In this document: positions 44,423-52,800 of the stretch, in pieces | Layout of the letters: each line of letters opens with the position of its first letter | Position numbering within the stretch: the first letter of the stretch is position 1 | Source: UBA4582 sp047630175 | Lineage (GTDB): Bacteria > Pseudomonadota > Gammaproteobacteria > Pseudomonadales > Azotimanducaceae | Reading direction: 5' to 3' | NCBI GenBank assembly: GCA_047630175.1 | Contig: JBLHVI010000008.1 | Location: 1 to 64,000, forward strand | DNA length: 64,000 bases | The notes under the pieces: model-generated | What the model saw: only the letters and a program-made list of their open reading frames with translations | The model's database searches: none | What the model was told of the DNA's origin: nothing | Program-made: the position numbers and the translations under genes

Positions 44423-45400
44423 TTGTTTATTAATCTGCGACGGCAGTTACTGATTGCAGCTGGCGTGGTGGTTTTGTGCCTAGTTGTGGTGGGTCTCAAC
44501 ATATTGCGCCTGACTCACCAGCAGATTAATGATCTCCAACCTGCTTTACCGAGCAGGACTGAGATCCACGCTTCTGCCAGAGTGCCGAACCTGCCTGTCT
44601 CCATTGGTTGGCTTGAAACATCGTGGCTACCCTCACAGCGAGCGTTAGTACTCGACACACAAGTTGATCCGGCGCCAGGTCTAGCTTACGAGATGACCTT
44701 TCCGGCTTTTGTCGTCACTTGGGCCGATGGGCGCCGATTTGTAATTGATGCGGGTTTGTCTCCGGCTGCGGCAGAGGACTTGAGTCGGTCCCTGACATGG
44801 TTCACGCAGAGCGGCCCCATGACCTATGTTGGGTCGCTTTCAACGTTGATAAAGCCGCAGACAATTGACGGGCTGGGTTTTACGCATCTGCATGTTGACC
44901 ATACCAGTGGCGCCGACGATTTGTGTGCAGCAGGGGCTAGTTACACCCTGTATCAATCGGTTGAGCAGTTTAACGTTTTGAATTATCTGACTTTTCGGCA
45001 GGCTGATCAGCTAACGGAAATGGCTTGTAGTAGGCGTTTGTTGCTGGCCTCACAGGATAATCTTTTGCGTGAAATTCAGGGTTTTCCTGGTTTGTATGTG
45101 ACCCATGTGGCGGGGCATACGCCGGGTAGCCAAGTGTTTGTTGTGCATGTGCGGGAGGGGCTTAAACGCATGACTTATGTCATTGCTGGCGATTTAGCGA
45201 ATCACCGAGACGGTGTGCGTCACAATATCTCCAAGCCTAGCTGGTACAGTCGTTGGATTGTCCCCGAAAGTCTGTTGCAACTGGATATGGCGCGCCGCTG
45301 GCTCGGCCACCTAGATAGTCAGGCACGCATTACTGTGTTGCTATCTCATGATAGGCAAGCTTTGTTAGACAGTGGTGTGGTTCAAATAACGCGCGATTAA
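44423..45400 (+). CDS. MBL-fold metallo-hydrolase, membrane-anchored
   Basis: 325 residues with a TTG start two bases after the DLH stop. One N-terminal membrane helix, residues 8-28 (LLIAAGVVVLCLVVVGLNIL). Metallo-beta-lactamase motif HLHVDHTSG near residue 152, then HVAGHTPGSQ and AGDLANH, which give the remaining metal ligands. The active domain would face the periplasm. Substrate unknown. It converges with gloB. Confidence 0.8.
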   Translation: MFINLRRQLLIAAGVVVLCLVVVGLNILRLTHQQINDLQPALPSRTEIHASARVPNLPVSIGWLETSWLPSQRALVLDTQVDPAPGLAYEMTFPAFVVTWADGRRFVIDAGLSPAAAEDLSRSLTWFTQSGPMTYVGSLSTLIKPQTIDGLGFTHLHVDHTSGADDLCAAGASYTLYQSVEQFNVLNYLTFRQADQLTEMACSRRLLLASQDNLLREIQGFPGLYVTHVAGHTPGSQVFVVHVREGLKRMTYVIAGDLANHRDGVRHNISKPSWYSRWIVPESLLQLDMARRWLGHLDSQARITVLLSHDRQALLDSGVVQITRD

Positions 45401-45407
45401 GCGCCGC

Positions 45408-46178
45408 CTAAAAAGAATCTTTCAGGCGGCGAGTCTGGGCGAACACCGTCACAGGATCGCTGTGGACCAGGCCTAGTGTCTCTTGCAGAGCAACACTGTC
45501 AGGGCGAAGGAATGGGTTAGTCTGTTTTTCGAGCCCCAACAGAGACGGCACAGTGGGTTTGCCCGCTGCTCGAAGTTGATCGATTTCTTTGGCGCGGGCT
45601 TGCAGTCTCATATTTTGTGGCTCGACGCTCAGAGCGAAACGCGCATTGGCCTGTGTATATTCATGAGCACAGTACACGTTGGTGTCGTCAGGCAAAGCGC
45701 GCAGTTTTTGCAGGCTGGTCCACATTTGTTCTGGCGAGCCCTCAAAAAGTCGTCCGCAGCCTAGGGCGAACAGTGCATCGCCGCTGAATAATAGCTTGTC
45801 GTCTGGCAGATAGAACGCGATGTGCCCAATGGTGTGGCCTGAGACATCGAGCACGTCGACCCGGTGGTCGCCGAAAGTGAATGTATCACCGTCACCCATT
45901 TTGCTGTCAATACCGGGAATGCGCTCGGCGTCGTCTCTGGCGCCAATAATTGTGCACTGCCATTGTTGTTTGAGCGCGAGATTACCGCCCGCGTGATCAT
46001 AATGATGATGGGTGTTGAAAATATGGGTTAGGGTCCACCCACGACTAGCCAACGCAGCATTGAGCGGTGCCACTTCCGGGGTGTCTATGGCAGCGGTGAG
46101 ATTATGTGCGCTATCGTGTAGAAGATAACCGTAGTTGTCGTTCAGACAAGGAAATTGGTGGACCTCAAGATTGGCCAT
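45408..46178 (-). CDS. gloB: Hydroxyacylglutathione hydrolase (glyoxalase II)
   Basis: 256 residues from the ATG at 46178, which has GAAGG eight bases upstream; the frame is open further. Metal motif THHHYDHAGG, then VSGHTIGH, FSGDALFALGCGR and the substrate loop CAHEYTQANARFA. The C-terminal KQTNPFLR block for the glutathione end is present. It hydrolyses S-lactoylglutathione in methylglyoxal detoxification. Leftward; convergent with the MBL-fold gene. Confidence 0.93.
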   Translation of the reverse strand: MANLEVHQFPCLNDNYGYLLHDSAHNLTAAIDTPEVAPLNAALASRGWTLTHIFNTHHHYDHAGGNLALKQQWQCTIIGARDDAERIPGIDSKMGDGDTFTFGDHRVDVLDVSGHTIGHIAFYLPDDKLLFSGDALFALGCGRLFEGSPEQMWTSLQKLRALPDDTNVYCAHEYTQANARFALSVEPQNMRLQARAKEIDQLRAAGKPTVPSLLGLEKQTNPFLRPDSVALQETLGLVHSDPVTVFAQTRRLKDSF

Positions 46179-46245
46179 GGTGGTGCCTTCTAGTCTAAAT
46201 AACGTCACCATAACCACTCACCAGATGATCGGCAAGTGAGTTGAG

Positions 46246-46653
46246 TCAGCCTGCATTCGCGTATATGACCAGGTCACGGTTAAAGATGAACTTGGTACCT
46301 TGACGGTATACCGCCTGAAACTGACAAGGGTCGTTCAAAAGTTCCGATACGCGTGTATGCGTCTGCTCTGTGGGATAGATTACACCGAACAAAGTATGCC
46401 CATGGGTAAAGTGGAAAACCAGCGATTGGGGCTCATGAGGTGTCAGACTACTGATTTCTTGATCGGTCTGCTGGGTTTCGACGAAGATAATATGACGTTT
46501 GCTGATAAGCCGAAATGCACCAACGTCACTCTGCAAAGGCATAAATAGATCGCGTTTGTTATTGAGAATATCTTCGATAGCAGGATTGCCGCTAAGCCTT
46601 CTTCTGTCAGCCGCGACATAAAATGCTCCAAGGATACGCTCGTCATTGGTCAG
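46246..46653 (-). CDS. Hypothetical ORF with apparent CTG start
   Basis: In the frame directly after the NUDIX stop (46681-46683) a coherent protein runs without ATG, GTG or TTG until an internal ATG at 46542. From a CTG at 46653 it begins LTNDERILGAFYVAADRRRL, then GNPAIEDILNNKRDLFMPL and FRLISKRHIIFVET. This extended N-part looks like true protein, so the 98-residue internal ORF is probably too short. Either CTG is used, perhaps by re-initiation after the NUDIX stop, or the start was lost. I do not recognise the family. Confidence 0.5.
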   Translation of the reverse strand: MTNDERILGAFYVAADRRRLSGNPAIEDILNNKRDLFMPLQSDVGAFRLISKRHIIFVETQQTDQEISSLTPHEPQSLVFHFTHGHTLFGVIYPTEQTHTRVSELLNDPCQFQAVYRQGTKFIFNRDLVIYANAG

Positions 46654-46680
46654 GGTCGCGGGACAGCGATGGCGGGGATT

Positions 46681-47187
46681 TCAAACATCACGCTTGCCCT
46701 TGTCAAGGCGCTCAATGGAATAGTCCAGCATGCGCTCTCCAACAAATGTAAACCAGCCGTTAATATGCTCGCCACGGAGAACGCCAGGCAACCACAATCG
46801 ATCGTCGTCCCACATCTCATCGAACGGTATCTGGTTCGTGCTGGTCCACAGGGGAATAGCCTCGTCAGTTTCGGTGGGTGTGCCCTCATAATCTGTCGCG
46901 ATAAAAATATAGCCATGGATGCGCGGCATATCTTCGGCGTGGAAAAACAACTGGCCCCGGGCCTGAACATTTAGTGGCGTAATCAAGAGCTCTTCTTGGG
47001 TTTCACGAATGGCACAAGCCATGGGCGTTTCACCCACGTCAATTTTCCCGCCCGGGCCGTTGACTTTGCCGGCGCCAAGGCCACGTTTTTTTCGAATCAG
47101 CAGCACCTGATCTTTTTTTACGATGAACAGCAGGGTCGCGAACATTTCGGCTTGCCAGTTGTCCCAATCAATATCAGCAACTTTCAT
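46681..47187 (-). CDS. NUDIX hydrolase, MutT/MTH1-like
   Basis: 168 residues. NUDIX box GGKIDVGETPMACAIRETQEELL near 45-67, shown in parts: GGKIDVGE then RETQEELL, matching G-x5-E-x7-REUXEE. The preceding GLGAGKVNGPGG and the later WTSTNQIPFDEMWDDD resemble MTH1-type 8-oxo-dGTP or oxidised nucleotide sanitising enzymes. It probably removes damaged nucleoside triphosphates in the cytoplasm. It lies upstream of the CTG-start ORF, 27 bases apart. Confidence 0.88.
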   Translation of the reverse strand: MKVADIDWDNWQAEMFATLLFIVKKDQVLLIRKKRGLGAGKVNGPGGKIDVGETPMACAIRETQEELLITPLNVQARGQLFFHAEDMPRIHGYIFIATDYEGTPTETDEAIPLWTSTNQIPFDEMWDDDRLWLPGVLRGEHINGWFTFVGERMLDYSIERLDKGKRDV

Positions 47188-47422
47188 GGTGGTTTTCCAC
47201 AGGTTTTATAACAATCCATAACAAAGTAAGTGCCGTATTCTTGATCAGTGGCAGTCGGCGTAGTTGTGTAAGATTAATAGGTTCGCAGAAGAGCGGCAAG
47301 TTGCGCGGCAGCGGCTGTATTAGCTGGCTTCGTGCGAGTGGACAGGGGTGGCAATCAGCTGTCGGTTAAGACATGATTGCGGCCGGGAAAAAACAAATAC
47401 ATTCAATCAATGGGTCAAATAA

Positions 47423-47539
47423 ATGAATTATATCGACGGTGAAGACAGTAAAACAGTTAAGATTTTGATGCTGACATTTGTGGGCTTTATGGGCCTAACA
47501 ATCGGATTGATTGTGCTGGCGAACCTGATGACGGGCTAG
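47423..47539 (+). CDS. Small 38-residue single-span membrane protein
   Basis: ATG 47423 to TAG 47539. A polar head (MNYIDGEDSKTVK) is followed by one hydrophobic helix (ILMLTFVGFMGLTIGLIVLA) and NLMTG. Composition is convincingly membrane-protein-like. No strong Shine-Dalgarno is seen. It lies in the 690-base spacer between the divergent NUDIX and rpoH genes. No family recognised. Confidence 0.45.
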   Translation: MNYIDGEDSKTVKILMLTFVGFMGLTIGLIVLANLMTG

Positions 47540-47577
47540 GCGGCCGTAAAGCATTTTATTGAGATAGTGTGGTGTTA

Positions 47578-47609
47578 CCCCTTGAAAAGTAAAATTTTAG
47601 CCTAAGATA
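47578..47609 (+). promoter_or_regulatory. Possible heat-shock (sigma-32-like) promoter upstream of rpoH
   Basis: CCCCTTGAA matches the -35 side of sigma-32 promoters (CCCTTGAA); after 14 bases CCTAAGAT is a weak match to the CCCCAT -10. It is about 265 bases before the rpoH ATG, leaving a long leader. The rest of 47610-47874 shows no gene. Confidence 0.35.
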
Positions 47610-47874
47610 AGGGTGTATAGGGCGATTCTTGTCCAAGGCGGTTGGCCAAGTTTTTAACTCAAGTCCGTTTTACTTATGGACTCGTCCGTTAAATCAATAA
47701 TAGGTAAGTGGAATTTTTAGGTGAGACGGACCTAGGTCAACGAGTCAATAGCTAATATTTGTTAAGATAATCAAGCAGCAAGCGTAAGTTTCAGCAATGT
47801 TAACGTACAAAAAGAATATGTGAGCGCGACGAAGGTTCAGCATATTACTTCAGAAGTTACTCTAGGAGATTCAC

Positions 47875-48738
47875 ATGAGCGCAGCGACATCACATAGCCA
47901 ACAACTACCGACATTAAGTTCAGGTAGTTTGCAGGGTTATCTGGACTCGGTGCAGCAGATACCCATTCTCAGCCGTGAGGAAGAGCGCGCGCTTTTTACG
48001 CGGTTTCAGGACGAGGAAGATTTGCAGGCGGCGCGTACGCTTGTGCTCTCTCATTTGCGCTATGTCGCTTTTATCGCTAGGTCTTATATGGGTTATGGGC
48101 TGCCGCTGGAAGATCTTATCCAGCAGGGCAACGTAGGCCTGATGAAGTCAGTCAAGAAATTTAGTCTAGCCCATGATGTACGGCTGGTCTCATTCGCGGT
48201 GCACTGGATCAAGGCTGAAATTCACGAATACATTCTTAAGAACTGGAAGATCGTCAAGGTCGCCACCACGAAGGCGCAACGTAAATTGTTTTTCAATTTA
48301 CGTAAGGCCAAACAACGCTTGGGCTGGTTTAGTCACGCTGAGGTGCAACAGGTTGCTGACGATCTTGGCGTTAAGCCTGAAGAAGTGCGAGAGATGGAGA
48401 ATCGACTCGGCAGCTTTGACGAGAGTTTCGAGAGCACAGCCAGTGACGATGATGATTCGCCGATGGGGCCTGTTACATACTTGAGCCAAGGTCTGAGCGC
48501 AGATCCCGCCCGGTTGGTCGAAGACGAGGAAGACAACGATCGAAATTTGTCGGGTCTTGCTCAGGCGTTGCATGCACTAGATCCACGGTCGCGGGATATT
48601 GTCGAGAGTCGATGGTTGGCTGATAAAAAGACGGGGCTGAAGGCGTTAGCAGAGAAGTATGGTGTATCGATGGAGCGGATTCGGCAGATAGAGGTCCGTG
48701 CGATGCAGAAGATGCAAGGGTCTTTGGAAGCGGCTTAA
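47875..48738 (+). CDS. rpoH: RNA polymerase heat-shock sigma factor RpoH
   Basis: 287 residues. Region 2: LVLSHLRYVAFIARSYMGYG and EDLIQQGNVGLMKSVKKF. The RpoH box is diagnostic: QRKLFFNLRKAK, used for RNA polymerase and FtsH/chaperone contact. Region 4 HTH at the end: GLKALAEKYGVSMERIRQIEVRAM. It directs transcription of chaperone and protease genes. In many gammaproteobacteria it follows ftsX; here it stands alone after a 335-base spacer, followed by a clear terminator. The ATG has AGGAGA a few bases upstream. Confidence 0.97.
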   Translation: MSAATSHSQQLPTLSSGSLQGYLDSVQQIPILSREEERALFTRFQDEEDLQAARTLVLSHLRYVAFIARSYMGYGLPLEDLIQQGNVGLMKSVKKFSLAHDVRLVSFAVHWIKAEIHEYILKNWKIVKVATTKAQRKLFFNLRKAKQRLGWFSHAEVQQVADDLGVKPEEVREMENRLGSFDESFESTASDDDDSPMGPVTYLSQGLSADPARLVEDEEDNDRNLSGLAQALHALDPRSRDIVESRWLADKKTGLKALAEKYGVSMERIRQIEVRAMQKMQGSLEAA

Positions 48739-48766
48739 CGTTTTTGGGGGTTCTAAGTATTGAGAG

Positions 48767-48792
48767 AAAAGCAGCCAATTGGCTGCTTTTTT
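48767..48792 (+). terminator. Intrinsic terminator after rpoH
   Basis: AAAAGCAGCC-AATT-like centre-GGCTGCTTTT forms a near-perfect palindromic stem ending in a run of six T, 28 bases after the rpoH stop. The symmetric A/T flanks could let it work in both directions. Confidence 0.88.
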
Positions 48793-49047
48793 ATGGACGC
48801 TAGTTTTGTCATGCCGGCGTCGGTGTTGTTAGTATAGATGGTGATGTTATTGGATTGGGGCGGTGGGATCGGTGTGGAGACGACAGTGCCAGCAGTAACA
48901 AGGCCCTCTTTGCGGCTATCGTGTTGACCCGCATGGGGTTACGTGCGGGCAGAACGTTTGTTGTAGTCTGGTGGGGGTTGAGCGTTTAATGCTTTGGGTC
49001 GGGAGGTGTTTCCGGCTGTCTTGGAGATAGTGCCAAAGGGGATAGAG

Positions 49048-49833
49048 ATGACTGATGGGATGATTGTGACGGACCAGTCGAATGTGGATCTGGCAGTGGT
49101 GGTGGATGATCTGAATCGGCTGCTGCGGCTGCGGACGACGCCGATTGGAATGAAAATGTTTAAGACTCAACAGGAGATGGAAGCTGTACCGCGTATTCGG
49201 CGCCCTAAAGACATACACACCACGGACCAGATTGTTGGCCAGGCGAGTCGTAATGGCTGGACAGTGGGGATTACGATGGCTGATCTTGTGGGTGCTCAGT
49301 GTGGCACAGTGTTGGGGCTTCATCCGCGGGATGACGAGTGGTTGTCAGGTGATCGAATGAATGGTGTCTGGTATGGTTCCCAGGAGGATGCAGCAGCGCA
49401 CCAGGATGCTATGAGTGTGGTGGACTTTGGTCGTTATGAGGCGATGGCAGTGAGCCCGCTGGCAGCGGGCCGGCTGAATCCACCGGATATTTGTCTGATC
49501 TACGCGACGCCGGCACAGATGATTTTGTTTATTAATGGGTTGCAGTGGTTGGGCTACAAAAAACTGGATTGGGGCTGTGTGGGCGAATCATCCTGTGCGG
49601 ATTCCTGGGGTCGGGCACTGAAAACCGGGGAGCCGAGTTTATCGATTCCTTGTTTCGCTGAGCGTCGTTATGGCGGTGTGTTAGAGGATGAGTTGCTGAT
49701 GGCTATCCCACCGTCGTTTTTACCGAAGGTCATCGTGGGACTCGAGGCCTTGTCGAAAAACGGTTTGCGCTACCCGATTCCGCAGTACGGAATCAATAAC
49801 GATGTGCGCGCTGGGATGGGTGCGAGCTATTAG
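49048..49833 (+). CDS. DUF169 domain protein
   Basis: 261 residues from ATG 49048 (GGGGATAGAG just upstream; the frame opens at 48994). DUF169 pieces: LRTTPIGMKMFKTQQEM near 30, the Cys in VGAQCGTVLGL, SPLAAGRLNPPDICLIYATP near 150, and WGCVGESSCADSW with a Cys pair, then SIPCFAERRYGG. DUF169 is of unknown function, often near redox or C1 genes in anaerobes; its presence here is less usual. It converges with an SDR gene with seven bases between. Confidence 0.82.
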   Translation: MTDGMIVTDQSNVDLAVVVDDLNRLLRLRTTPIGMKMFKTQQEMEAVPRIRRPKDIHTTDQIVGQASRNGWTVGITMADLVGAQCGTVLGLHPRDDEWLSGDRMNGVWYGSQEDAAAHQDAMSVVDFGRYEAMAVSPLAAGRLNPPDICLIYATPAQMILFINGLQWLGYKKLDWGCVGESSCADSWGRALKTGEPSLSIPCFAERRYGGVLEDELLMAIPPSFLPKVIVGLEALSKNGLRYPIPQYGINNDVRAGMGASY

Positions 49834-49840
49834 TGCTCGC

Positions 49841-50623
49841 CTAAAAAGCCGCATAGCCGCCGTCCACAAGAAATGTGTCCGCTGAGTGATAGCTGCTCGC
49901 CTGGCTCATCAGGTAGACGGCAACGCCGGCAAAATCTTCAGGCTGGCCCCATCGCCGTGAGGGAATACGCTGCTTCACATTCGCGACAAAACGTTCATTG
50001 CTCATGGCGCCCTGGGTCATATCGGTCTCTATCCAGCCGGGCAAAATGCTGTTAGCGGTGACGCCATAGCGAGCATACTCAACAGCCAAAGCTTTCATCA
50101 TAGAAACCAAGCCGCCTTTGGTCGCGGCATAGTGTTCGCCGCGGGCTTGGCCTGAGATAGCGGCTAGGCTGGCGGTACCGATCAGTCGACCGTAAGCATC
50201 GCCTTTTTCAGCCCGCTCTCGCATATGCCGGGCGGCGGCGCGGAAGGTATAGAACACACCATTGAGGTTAACGTCGAGGATGCTCATCCATTCTTCGTCG
50301 GTCATGGCGTCAAACGCGGTGCCTCGGGTGCCAATACCCGCGTTGGCAAAGCAGCCATCAACACGGCCATGGGTTGCCAGTGTCTGAGCAAAGCTCGCCT
50401 CGACGGCCTCAGCGTCACTCACGTCGCATTGCAGTGCAGAGATTTTTGGGCCGTAGGCTTCGAGTGTTGTTAGGGCGGTGGCGTTCTTGTCAATATTGGT
50501 GCCCCAGATACAGACCTCACAGCCCATAGCCGCCAGACCTTCTGCCATGCCCAGACCGATTCCGCCATTGCCTCCGGTTATCAGTGCGACTTTGCCTTTT
50601 AAATCAAACATGTGTGGGATCAT
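49841..50623 (-). CDS. SDR family oxidoreductase
   Basis: 260 residues; ATG 50623 has AAGGA upstream. TGGNGGIGLGMA Rossmann loop, ANAG, catalytic Ser in GTASLAAISGQ, YAATK, and the end LVDGGYAAF. FabG/glucose-dehydrogenase-like; substrate unknown. Tyr and Lys of the active site are present. Convergent with the DUF169 gene. Confidence 0.88.
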   Translation of the reverse strand: MIPHMFDLKGKVALITGGNGGIGLGMAEGLAAMGCEVCIWGTNIDKNATALTTLEAYGPKISALQCDVSDAEAVEASFAQTLATHGRVDGCFANAGIGTRGTAFDAMTDEEWMSILDVNLNGVFYTFRAAARHMRERAEKGDAYGRLIGTASLAAISGQARGEHYAATKGGLVSMMKALAVEYARYGVTANSILPGWIETDMTQGAMSNERFVANVKQRIPSRRWGQPEDFAGVAVYLMSQASSYHSADTFLVDGGYAAF

Positions 50624-50831
50624 TGGTCAGTCCTTCTTATTAGGGTCAAGCGTAGCAGCGGTAAAATGGCAAGTATGCTTTCATCGTATAAGGTTGATGT
50701 GACAGTAGCCTCTAATAGCAAACGAAGCATAGCAGGTATGCTATGTTCAGCGTCAATGGGGTAGGTTGGTTGGCTTGAACAGATATATGGCTTAACCTAG
50801 AAGCCTTTCTTGTGAATGACAGGACGTTGGC

Positions 50832-51227
50832 ATGGAAAACCAGGTCGGCCTCGGAATCGCGGCTATCGGCGGCGTATTGCTGGGGTATGTGTTAGCGCGT
50901 TTGACGCGACAAAAACCTGCCAAGGTTAGCCAATCGGTCACAACTGTGCGAGACCCTGATTGGTGGGAGATCCGTAAGGTTCTGACAGGAAGCCAATTAC
51001 AGATTTTACAATTTTTAGAGGCCAAGAAGCACGCGACCATCGCTGATTTGCAGGCGAAGTTCGAGTCTATTCCTGACCGTGAATTGTATTATCGGCTGGA
51101 GCAAATTGTCCTGCTTCAGTTCGCTTCTCGCGGTCGAGAACAAGCCGAGGTCGTTTACACGCTGAGCCCAGCGTACGCTGCTACAATTGAAGCGGACAAG
51201 ACAGTCACGTTGTCATCGTCAAGCTAG
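50832..51227 (+). CDS. Hypothetical protein: one membrane helix plus winged-helix-like domain
   Basis: 131 residues. A membrane helix at 6-25 (GLGIAAIGGVLLGYVLARL), then a soluble part starting WWEIRKVLTGSQLQILQFLEA, with KKHATIADLQAKF and RELYYRLEQIVLLQF. This pattern resembles a small winged-helix fold, but the match is by eye only. Membrane-tethered HTH proteins exist, so DNA binding is possible. No family recognised. A single gene, divergent from the SDR gene. Confidence 0.6.
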   Translation: MENQVGLGIAAIGGVLLGYVLARLTRQKPAKVSQSVTTVRDPDWWEIRKVLTGSQLQILQFLEAKKHATIADLQAKFESIPDRELYYRLEQIVLLQFASRGREQAEVVYTLSPAYAATIEADKTVTLSSSS

Positions 51228-51558
51228 CCGATCTGCAGTCGGATCATTCTGTCGCGCTAGACTGAAAACGCCGCTACAAAACATCGTTGAGCAGTCTTGA
51301 CTAAAAAATGATGACCTATGCAGAGGTCAATCTGTGATTTTCTGCTGAAAAGGCTGGCCAAAAACGGCATCTAGTGGCTCAAGCGCAGCAAGGATAGAAT
51401 CCCATTATTCCGTGTCAGTCGCGAACCGGGTCGGGGTCGCACAGGGTCACGGTATCACTAAGCCTAGGGTAATAGCTGCAAGATGGGAGACAGAGCTTTT
51501 TTGCCGCAGGGCGCCTTTGGATTAACGCGGTGGATTGGTCGTATCAGGCATGGTGGCC
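51228..51558. other. Intergenic, no gene seen
   Basis: 331 bases between the membrane/wHTH gene and the leftward TPR gene. I see no ORF, repeat or strong hairpin. Confidence 0.55.
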
Positions 51559-51873
51559 TTAGGTGCGCGATAACTTGGTGAGAAACGCGTTGATCTCCCG
51601 TTCTGTCTGCTTATCTCCCTGAGCTTGCGCGACGGGTAGACCTCGCTCGAATATCTGTTGGGCCAGTTCTGGCTGTTGGGTTTTCATTAAAGCCCTCCCT
51701 AGCAACTTGTACGCCGCTGTATAGTTTGAATCTTGCTCGATGCAGGCGCGCAGGTGCTCGGTCGCCTCAACGAACTGGCGCTGATTAAAATAGGCGCTGC
51801 CGAGCCCGAAGCGCAACATGGCGCTGTCGCGCCCTGCGGCTAGCATTTTTTCAAGGTTGTCAGTTATTGCCAT
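51559..51873 (-). CDS. Short TPR-repeat protein
   Basis: 104 residues containing two or three tetratricopeptide repeats: SAMLRFGLGSAYFNQRQFVEA, then YTAAYKLLGRALMKTQQPEL with AQQIFERGL. Helical and soluble, with no signal peptide. Probably a scaffolding protein; the partner is unknown. The start ATG at 51873 follows the SDR gene by 51 bases, and both are leftward. Confidence 0.7.
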   Translation of the reverse strand: MAITDNLEKMLAAGRDSAMLRFGLGSAYFNQRQFVEATEHLRACIEQDSNYTAAYKLLGRALMKTQQPELAQQIFERGLPVAQAQGDKQTEREINAFLTKLSRT

Positions 51874-51924
51874 AACACGATGATAGCTCAGTGTTTGATT
51901 TAGTGCTTTGAATTGTACGCAGGT

Positions 51925-52719
51925 TTATTGCGCGTAGGTAGAGCCACCGTCACAGGTAATGACCTCGCCCACGGTATAAGCACCGGCGCGAGAGCTCAGA
52001 AAAATTGCCAAGCCAGCAATATCTTCTAACGTACCCACTCTGCCGCGAGGATTGTTTTTACCGACGGCGCTCCAGTCGATATCCGTATCGCCACCACCGC
52101 CGACGCCTGTACTTAACATCCATGTAGGAAAGGGGCCAGGTGCAATGGCATTGCAGATAATGTGTTCGCGAGTAAGGTGTGCGGCAAGCACCCGTGTGAG
52201 GTGATGTACAGCAGCTTTCGATGGTCCATAAGAGAACGTGTCGAAGGCTGGCATTTTGATACCGTCAACAGAGCCGATATTAATCACTCGCGCTGGGTCC
52301 TCGGCATTTGCTGATTGACGTAGCAGCGGCAGCAGCTTCTGAGTCAGAAAAAACACGCCTTTGACGTTAGTATCCATCACCTTGTCCCAGCCATTTTCTG
52401 GAAAATCATCAAGGCTGGCGCCCCATGAGACGCCGGCATTGTTAACGAGGATATCCAGCTGTGATTCTCTACTGGCCAAGTCTGCTGCAAAGGCGGTGAT
52501 GCTGGGCACTTCAGCGAGGTTAGCTGGCATAGAGATACATTCACCCCCGTAAGTCTTCATCAAGCGGGCGGCGGTAGCATCGCACACATCTTTTTTGCGA
52601 GAGCTGATATAGACCTTGGCGCCGTGGGCTAAAAAGCCTGCGGCAATCATTTCTCCGATGCCTCTTGAGCCGCCGGTCACTAAGGCTATTTTACCTTTGA
52701 TTGAGAACAGGTCTTGCAT
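51925..52719 (-). CDS. SDR family oxidoreductase
   Basis: 264 residues. TGGSRGIGEM Rossmann loop near 15-24, NNAGVSWGASL, catalytic block NIGSVDGIKMPAFDTFSYGPSK (split by length) with Ser and YxxxK, and the end CDGGSTYAQ. Gluconate-5-dehydrogenase-like pattern; substrate unknown. It lies 81 bases downstream of the thiamine permease on the same strand, and could be read through from that operon, but nothing ties it to thiamine. Confidence 0.88.
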   Translation of the reverse strand: MQDLFSIKGKIALVTGGSRGIGEMIAAGFLAHGAKVYISSRKKDVCDATAARLMKTYGGECISMPANLAEVPSITAFAADLASRESQLDILVNNAGVSWGASLDDFPENGWDKVMDTNVKGVFFLTQKLLPLLRQSANAEDPARVINIGSVDGIKMPAFDTFSYGPSKAAVHHLTRVLAAHLTREHIICNAIAPGPFPTWMLSTGVGGGGDTDIDWSAVGKNNPRGRVGTLEDIAGLAIFLSSRAGAYTVGEVITCDGGSTYAQ

Positions 52720-52800
52720 AAGCTCATACTCGTTGATGGGAAGGCCCCATTAAATCAAACGAGCCAAGCAGTTGCACGCCTAGCAGGTTATTCCTGTTAG

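Noticed and set aside
46443..46646. A 67-codon leftward ORF starting at ATG 46646 behind the NUDIX gene
   Set aside because: It uses a different frame from the longer protein-like frame covering the same bases; the longer one carries the coherent sequence.
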